Positions 7,071 to 10,739 of a stretch of DNA of 10,739 nt are shown here, in pieces. Origin of the DNA: an uncultured Eubacteriales bacterium (GTDB lineage: Bacteria > Bacillota_I > Bacilli_A > RF39 > UBA660). Location of the stretch: assembly GCA_900313345.1 (NCBI GenBank), contig OMQW01000084.1:1-10739 (forward strand), in the 5' to 3' direction. Both the position numbers and the translations under genes were made by a program. The notes below the pieces were generated by a model, which saw only the letters and a list, made by a program, of their open reading frames with translations, was not told the origin of the DNA and made no database searches. Numbering within the stretch: position 1 is the stretch's first letter; every line of letters starts with the position of its first letter.

Positions 7071-7077
7071 GTATAAT
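7049..7077 (+). promoter_or_regulatory. ruvA promoter embedded in the yebC terminator
   Basis: TTGATA (7049-7054, one mismatch) and a perfect TATAAT (7072-7077) are spaced by 17 bp. The -35 box lies in the loop and adjoining stem of the upstream terminator, and the spacer holds the terminator's 3' arm and T-run. Transcription would start near 7084, leaving only about 9 untranslated bases before the ruvA ATG at 7093. Confidence 0.65.
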
Positions 7078-7092
7078 GAAAGTGGTGATAAT

Positions 7093-7653
7093 ATGTATGA
7101 TTTTTTAAACGGTATAGTAGATAATGTGTATCCTAATGGAGTAGCATTAGATGTTAATGGAATAGGTTTTTTTATAAATACTCCTAATCCTTATTCTTTT
7201 AATATAGGTTCAAAAGAAAAGATTTATATTTATCAAGTAGTTAGGGAAGATGAACTTTCTTTATATGGGTTTAAAACTATGGAAGAAAGAGATTTCTTTT
7301 TAAAGTTAATTAGTGTTAAAGGGTTAGGTCCTAGAATGGCTTTACCTATACTTGCAACTGGATCTATTAATGGTATAAGTGATGCTATTGAAAGAGAAAA
7401 TTATTTATATTTAAAAAAATTTCCTAAGATAGGTGATAAAGTTGCTAAACAAATAGTTCTTGATTTAAAGGGAAAACTTAATGATATAAATATTACTAAT
7501 GTAGATAATTCTAATGATATTTCAGAACTTCATGATGCACTTATTAGTTTAGGTTATAAAGAAAAAGATATCAAAGAAGTTATTTCTAAGGTAGATAAAA
7601 GTTTATCTATAGGAGATCAAATTAAAGAAAGTTTAAAATTGCTTTTAAGATAG
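7093..7653 (+). CDS. ruvA: Holliday junction branch-migration protein RuvA
   Basis: A 186-residue protein if started at the ATG at 7093. An upstream in-frame TTG at 7069 would add 8 residues but lies inside the yebC terminator T-run and upstream of the likely transcription start, so it is rejected; GTGGTGAT just before 7093 serves as ribosome binding site. Domain I is the OB-fold (about 1-62), ending in VREDELSLYGF. Domain II has two helix-hairpin-helix motifs, VKGLGPRMAL (75-84) and FPKIGDKVAKQI (110-121). Domain III (about 142-186), which contacts RuvB, includes ELHDALISLGY. RuvA tetramers hold the four-way junction open while RuvB rings pump DNA through it. The stop codon overlaps the ruvB ribosome binding site, so the two subunits are made from one message. 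No ruvC is present, as usual in Bacilli, where RecU resolves junctions. Confidence 0.95.
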   Translation: MYDFLNGIVDNVYPNGVALDVNGIGFFINTPNPYSFNIGSKEKIYIYQVVREDELSLYGFKTMEERDFFLKLISVKGLGPRMALPILATGSINGISDAIERENYLYLKKFPKIGDKVAKQIVLDLKGKLNDINITNVDNSNDISELHDALISLGYKEKDIKEVISKVDKSLSIGDQIKESLKLLLR

Positions 7654-7662
7654 GAGGAGCTT

Positions 7663-8679
7663 ATGAAAGAAGATATTTATAAAGAAGAAGAAAATAGTTC
7701 TGATATATCAATGGATCAAAAGATTAGACCTGAAAGACTTATTGATTATATTGGTCAAAAAGATGTTAAAGAAAATATAGAAGTCTTTGTTAAAGCTGCT
7801 AAAATGCGAGATGAAGTTCTTGATCATGTATTACTTTATGGACCTCCTGGACTAGGTAAAACAACTCTTGCTTATATAATTGCTAATGAGATGGGAACTA
7901 ATATTAGAACTGCTTCTGGTCCTGCTATTGAAAAGAGTGGTGATTTGGCTGCAATACTTTCAACACTTGAGCCAGGGGACGTTTTATTTATTGATGAGAT
8001 TCATAGAATGCCTAGATTTATTGAAGAAATATTATATCCAGCTATGGAAGACTTTACTTTGGATATAGTTGTTGGAAGTGATGGTAACAGTCATAGTATA
8101 AAGATAGATTTACCACCATTTACATTAGTTGGTGCTACTACTAGAGCAGGTGATTTATCTAGCCCATTAAGAGATAGATTTGGAATAGTTTCTAAACTTA
8201 ATTATTATACAGATCATGAATTATCTGAAATAATAAAAAGAACTTCTAGAGTTCTTGAAATGCCTATTAATGATGATGCAGCAGAAGCTCTTGCTAAAAG
8301 AAGTAGAGGAACTCCTAGAATAGCTAATAGACTTTTTAAAAGAGTTAGAGATTTTGCATTAGTTGATCAAAAAGATGCTATTGATTTAGAAGAAACTAAT
8401 AAAGCACTTGAAAGACTTAAGGTTGATAGTTATGGACTTGATTCAGTAGATCATGAAATACTTAATTCTATTATTAAAAAGTTTAATGGTGGACCTGTTG
8501 GAATTGAAGCTATTGCATCAAGTATAGGTGAAGAAATAACTACTATAGAAGATGCTAATGAGCCTTATTTACTTCAAAAAGGTTTAATTAAAAGAACACC
8601 TAGAGGAAGAGTTGCAACACCTCTTGCTTATCAAGTACTTGGTATCAATTATCAAGAAAATTTATTTAAAGATATTTAA
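7663..8679 (+). CDS. ruvB: Holliday junction branch-migration ATPase RuvB
   Basis: A 338-residue AAA+ motor of normal family length. It has IRPERLIDYIGQ (21-32), Walker A GPPGLGKT (60-67), Walker B LFIDEIH (108-114), sensor 1 GATTRAG (157-163), the arginine finger within SPLRDRFG (Arg170) and the sensor 2 region RGTPRIANRL at about residues 214-223. The C-terminal winged helix includes GGPVGIEAIA and ends with the typical YLLQKGLIKRTPRGR run. It hydrolyses ATP to drive branch migration on RuvA-bound junctions. AGGAGG (7652-7657) overlaps the ruvA stop and lies 5 bases from the ATG. The stop codon is part of the terminator stem that closes this two-gene unit. Confidence 0.97.
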   Translation: MKEDIYKEEENSSDISMDQKIRPERLIDYIGQKDVKENIEVFVKAAKMRDEVLDHVLLYGPPGLGKTTLAYIIANEMGTNIRTASGPAIEKSGDLAAILSTLEPGDVLFIDEIHRMPRFIEEILYPAMEDFTLDIVVGSDGNSHSIKIDLPPFTLVGATTRAGDLSSPLRDRFGIVSKLNYYTDHELSEIIKRTSRVLEMPINDDAAEALAKRSRGTPRIANRLFKRVRDFALVDQKDAIDLEETNKALERLKVDSYGLDSVDHEILNSIIKKFNGGPVGIEAIASSIGEEITTIEDANEPYLLQKGLIKRTPRGRVATPLAYQVLGINYQENLFKDI

Positions 8680-8704
8680 CTCGTTTAAATGTCCTTTTTT
8701 ATTT
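8671..8704 (+). terminator. Intrinsic terminator of ruvAB
   Basis: GATATTTAA (8671-8679) pairs with TTAAATGTC (8685-8693) through nine pairs including one G-U, with loop CTCGT, and is followed by CTTTTTT and more T-rich sequence. The first arm contains the ruvB stop codon. The stem is AT-rich and therefore weaker than the one after yebC. Confidence 0.65.
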
Positions 8705-8727
8705 TATAATTTATTATAGGTAATAAG

Positions 8728-9230
8728 ATGAAGAATTTATTAAAAAATAGATTGTTTTTAATAACTATTACTTTAATTATATTTTCTTTAGTAAGTGTTA
8801 GAGCTTATAGTTATATGGCTTAAGATATTATATATAAAGATAGTAATGTAGAGGATGCTTTAAATTATTTAAATAGTAATGTATCTAATTTAGGTGATTT
8901 AAAACTAGTTTATGAAGATACTATGTCTAGTATAAATCGTTGGTATAATTATACAACTTGTAAAGATAAATTAAATTTAAAAAAAGATGTATTAGCTATA
9001 TTATTTATTTTAATTATATTGCTACTTGATATCATCAAACACAAGTTGGTATTAATTTAACTGGTGTAACTGATACTAATTATTTAGAATTATTAAATAT
9101 GCGATTTAATAATGACAGAACTAATGCTAGTGTTTTTTCTATTTCTAATATAAAGGATGATATTATTTTAAATTATAATTATAAACAAAATGATGTACAT
9201 GCTACTGCTATAATTAAGATATATCAATAG
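8728..9230 (+). pseudogene. Decayed gene for a small membrane-anchored surface protein
   Basis: This occupies most of the 627-base gap between ruvB and queA. From the ATG at 8728, about 31 codons encode a basic start, a hydrophobic segment and RAYSYMA, then an in-frame TAA (8821-8823). The same frame continues with DIIYKDSNVEDALNYLN, which recalls the NVQDAIDELY-like motif following the membrane anchor in many small surface proteins of gut Firmicutes. Near an A-run around 8978-8985 the sensible frame shifts. In the new frame, after a TGA at 9027-9029, an open stretch YHQTQVGINLTGVTDTNYLE continues as protein-like sequence to a TAG at 9228-9230. A nonsense codon, a frameshift and a second nonsense codon make this a pseudogene rather than one sequencing error. 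A TATAAT at 8705-8710 and a weak AGG site may be relics of its expression signals. Parental function unknown. Confidence 0.7.
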
Positions 9231-9251
9231 ATTTATTGATATATATTTTTT
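9219..9251 (+). terminator. Terminator behind the decayed gene
   Basis: ATATATCAATA (9219-9229) and TATTGATATAT (9234-9244) form a perfect 11-bp stem with a 4-base loop, followed by ATTTTTT. It overlaps the stop codon of the decayed gene. The intact hairpin suggests recent decay of the gene or that the hairpin still insulates queA. Confidence 0.75.
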
Positions 9252-9253
9252 AC

Positions 9254-9282
9254 TTTAATTATACTAATATTTATGGTATAAT
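9254..9282 (+). promoter_or_regulatory. queA-tgt promoter (extended -10)
   Basis: A perfect TATAAT (9277-9282) is preceded by TGG, giving an extended -10 (TGnTATAAT). The -35 at 17-bp spacing is poor (TTTAAT, 9254-9259), which an extended -10 can compensate for. The start would be near 9289, shortly before GGAGG (9296-9300). No preQ1 riboswitch-like structure fits in so short a leader. Confidence 0.6.
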
Positions 9283-9306
9283 TTATAGAGTTTATGGAGG
9301 CACTAT

Positions 9307-10335
9307 ATGAAATTAGAAGAATTTGATTATTATTTACCTGAAGAGTTAATAGCTCAAACTCCTCTTATGAAGAGAGATGAAGCTAGACTTATGGTTTTAG
9401 ATAAAGAAACTGGAGATATAGAACATAAAAAGTTTTATGATATTTGTTCTTATTTAAAGAAAGGTGATACTCTAGTACTTAATGATACTAAAGTTCTTCC
9501 TGCTCGACTTATTGGTATTAAAGAAGAAACTGGTGCTACTATTGAAGTTTTACTTCTTAAAAATATAGAGGGAGATACTTGGGAATGTTTAACTAAACCT
9601 GCTAGAAGAATAAAAGTTGGTACTATTGTATCTTTTGGCGATGGTTCTTTAAAGTGCGAATGTTTAGAAGAAAGAAAAGAGGGAATTAGAATATTTAAGA
9701 TGATTTATTCTGGAATATTCTTAGAAATACTTGAAAAGCTTGGCACTATGCCACTTCCTCCTTATATACATGAAGAATTAAAAGATCAAAATATGTATCA
9801 AACTGTTTATGCTAAAGAAGTTGGTAGTGCTGCTGCTCCAACTGCTGGACTGCATTTTACAAAAGAACTTTTAAAGAAGATAGAAGATATGGGTGTTAAT
9901 ATTTGCTATGTTACTCTTCATGTTGGACTTGGTACATTTAGACCTGTTGAGGCAGAAAATATTTTAGATCATCATATGCATAGTGAATATTATATTATGA
10001 ACAAGGAAGTTGCTGATAAACTTAATGATACTCGCAAAAATAATGGACGAATTATTGCTGTTGGTACAACTAGTACTAGAGTTCTTGAAACTATAGCTTC
10101 TAATAACAATGGAGTTTTTAAAGAAGAATCTGGTAACACTAAGATATTCATATATCCTGGTTATGAATTTAAGGGAATTGATTGTTTAATTACTAACTTC
10201 CATCTTCCTAAATCAACTCTTGTAATGCTTGTTTCTGCTCTTGCCGGTAGAGAAAATATTTTAAATGCTTATAGTATAGCAGTTAAAGAGAAATATAGAT
10301 TCTTCTCTTTTGGAGATGCAATGTTTATAAAGTAG
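9307..10335 (+). CDS. queA: S-adenosylmethionine:tRNA ribosyltransferase-isomerase QueA
   Basis: A 342-residue protein of normal family length. It moves the ribosyl part of S-adenosylmethionine onto preQ1 in position 34 of GUN-anticodon tRNAs, giving epoxyqueuosine. Family signatures are FDYYLPEELIAQTP (6-19), LVLNDTKVLPARLIG (57-70), MPLPPYI (148-154), YQTVYAKEVGSAAAPTAGLH (164-183), LHVGLGTFRPV (204-214), GTTSTRVLE (253-261) and the C-terminal TNFHLPKSTLVMLVSALAG-like run near base 10193. GGAGG at 9296-9300 lies 6 bases before the ATG. The stop TAG overlaps the AGGTGA of the next gene, so queA and tgt are co-translated. The protein is cytoplasmic. No queuosine precursor synthesis genes are visible, so preQ1 may be salvaged or made elsewhere. 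Confidence 0.97.
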   Translation: MKLEEFDYYLPEELIAQTPLMKRDEARLMVLDKETGDIEHKKFYDICSYLKKGDTLVLNDTKVLPARLIGIKEETGATIEVLLLKNIEGDTWECLTKPARRIKVGTIVSFGDGSLKCECLEERKEGIRIFKMIYSGIFLEILEKLGTMPLPPYIHEELKDQNMYQTVYAKEVGSAAAPTAGLHFTKELLKKIEDMGVNICYVTLHVGLGTFRPVEAENILDHHMHSEYYIMNKEVADKLNDTRKNNGRIIAVGTTSTRVLETIASNNNGVFKEESGNTKIFIYPGYEFKGIDCLITNFHLPKSTLVMLVSALAGRENILNAYSIAVKEKYRFFSFGDAMFIK

Positions 10336-10342
10336 GTGAATT

Positions 10343-10739
10343 ATGAAAATAAAATATGATTTAATTAAAACTGAAAAAAATACCAAAGCTAGACTTGGTA
10401 AGATACATACTAATTATGGTACTTTTGATACTCCTATGTTTATGCCTGTTGGTACTCAAGCTACTGTAAAAACTTTATCACCAGAAGAGTTAAAAGAATG
10501 TCATTCTGGGATAATACTTTCTAATACATATCATTTATGGCTTAGACCTGGAGAAGATACTATTGATAGAGCAGGTGGTCTTCATAAGTTTATGAACTGG
10601 GATGGTCCAATACTTACTGATAGTGGTGGATTCCAAGTGTTTTCGCTTGCTAAACCTAAAGATATTACAGAAGAAGGAGTTTATTTTAAAAATATTTATA
10701 ATGGGGATAGGATGCTTCTTACTCCTGAAAAGTCTATTA
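10343..10739 (+). CDS. tgt: tRNA-guanine transglycosylase Tgt, N-terminal part only
   Basis: The gene starts at the ATG at 10343, after AGGTGA (10334-10339), and runs off the window after 132 codons. Visible motifs are ARLGKIHTNYGTFDTPMFMPVGTQATV-like sequence (residues 16-42; key PVGTQATV), LSNTYHLWLRPG (59-70), the active-site Asp93 in TDSGGFQVFSL, and LTPEKSI at the window edge. Tgt replaces guanine 34 with preQ1 in the same GUN tRNAs that QueA then modifies, so the two genes are consecutive steps of one pathway. The zinc site and the nucleophilic Asp lie beyond the window. The stretch usually read as FRSPIDGS is FKNIYNGD here, a modest divergence. Confidence 0.96.
   Translation, partial: MKIKYDLIKTEKNTKARLGKIHTNYGTFDTPMFMPVGTQATVKTLSPEELKECHSGIILSNTYHLWLRPGEDTIDRAGGLHKFMNWDGPILTDSGGFQVFSLAKPKDITEEGVYFKNIYNGDRMLLTPEKSI

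Noticed and set aside
7069..7092. TTG at 7069 as the ruvA start
   Set aside because: It falls in the T-run of the yebC terminator and upstream of the likely transcription start; the ATG at 7093 has a ribosome binding site and gives the normal RuvA N-terminus.
7880..8068. 62-codon open frame inside ruvB in another frame
   Set aside because: Fully contained in the strongly conserved ruvB coding sequence and Leu-rich by frame shadow; no independent start signals.
9027..9029. TGA in the decayed gene read as Trp (Mycoplasma code)
   Set aside because: Intact genes use only TGG for Trp and have no in-frame TGA over their length; the other lesions in the decayed gene would remain in any case.
9283..9306. 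preQ1 riboswitch before queA
   Set aside because: The predicted leader is under 20 bases and carries no pseudoknot-like stem; too short for any known preQ1 class.

Overview
The window is very AT-rich, densely packed and entirely plus-strand: eleven intact genes, one broken gene, and a partial gene at each end. Strong GGAGG/AGGTGA ribosome binding sites, AT-biased codons and the gene set (DnaB-type primosome protein, ComN-like regulator, RuvAB without RuvC, SipW-type surface protein) point to a low-GC member of the Bacilli or a related gut Mollicutes-like lineage. The species cannot be named from sequence alone. Every Trp codon I checked in the intact genes is TGG, and no intact gene contains or ends in TGA, so the standard bacterial code fits.

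Region 1 (1-3037) is a DNA-topology and recombination cluster. It holds the 3' end of topA (three zinc ribbons), two unrecognised genes (584-1063 and 1117-1929), a XerC-type recombinase and a small ComN-like protein, joined by overlaps or very short gaps. In Bacillus subtilis topA is followed by trmFO, xerC (codV) and hslV; here the two unknown genes sit in the trmFO position. They look like diverged paralogues of each other, which is the most novel item in the window. A good internal promoter with a perfect palindrome in its spacer precedes the second one.

Region 2 (3038-4902) is a single surface-protein gene with its own promoter and terminator. The protein has a cytoplasmic tail, one membrane segment of SipW/TasA style and a large Asn/Ser/Thr-rich exterior that appears to end in a formylglycine-generating-enzyme-like / C-type-lectin-like fold.

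Region 3 (4936-7028) carries dnaB (primosome and membrane attachment, without an adjacent dnaI) and yebC, closed by a strong terminator.

Region 4 (7049-8700) is ruvA-ruvB, driven by a promoter whose -35 box lies in the yebC terminator hairpin. RuvAB is the Holliday-junction branch-migration motor.

Region 5 (8701-9251) has no intact gene. It holds the decayed remains of a second small membrane-anchored surface protein, closed by a perfect 11-bp hairpin terminator.

Region 6 (9254-10739) is queA-tgt, the queuosine tRNA modification pair, with tgt running off the end. The order yebC-ruvA-ruvB-queA-tgt is the widespread bacterial arrangement minus ruvC, as expected for Bacilli.

I found no tRNA, rRNA, CRISPR array, insertion sequence, defence system or other complete undescribed system.
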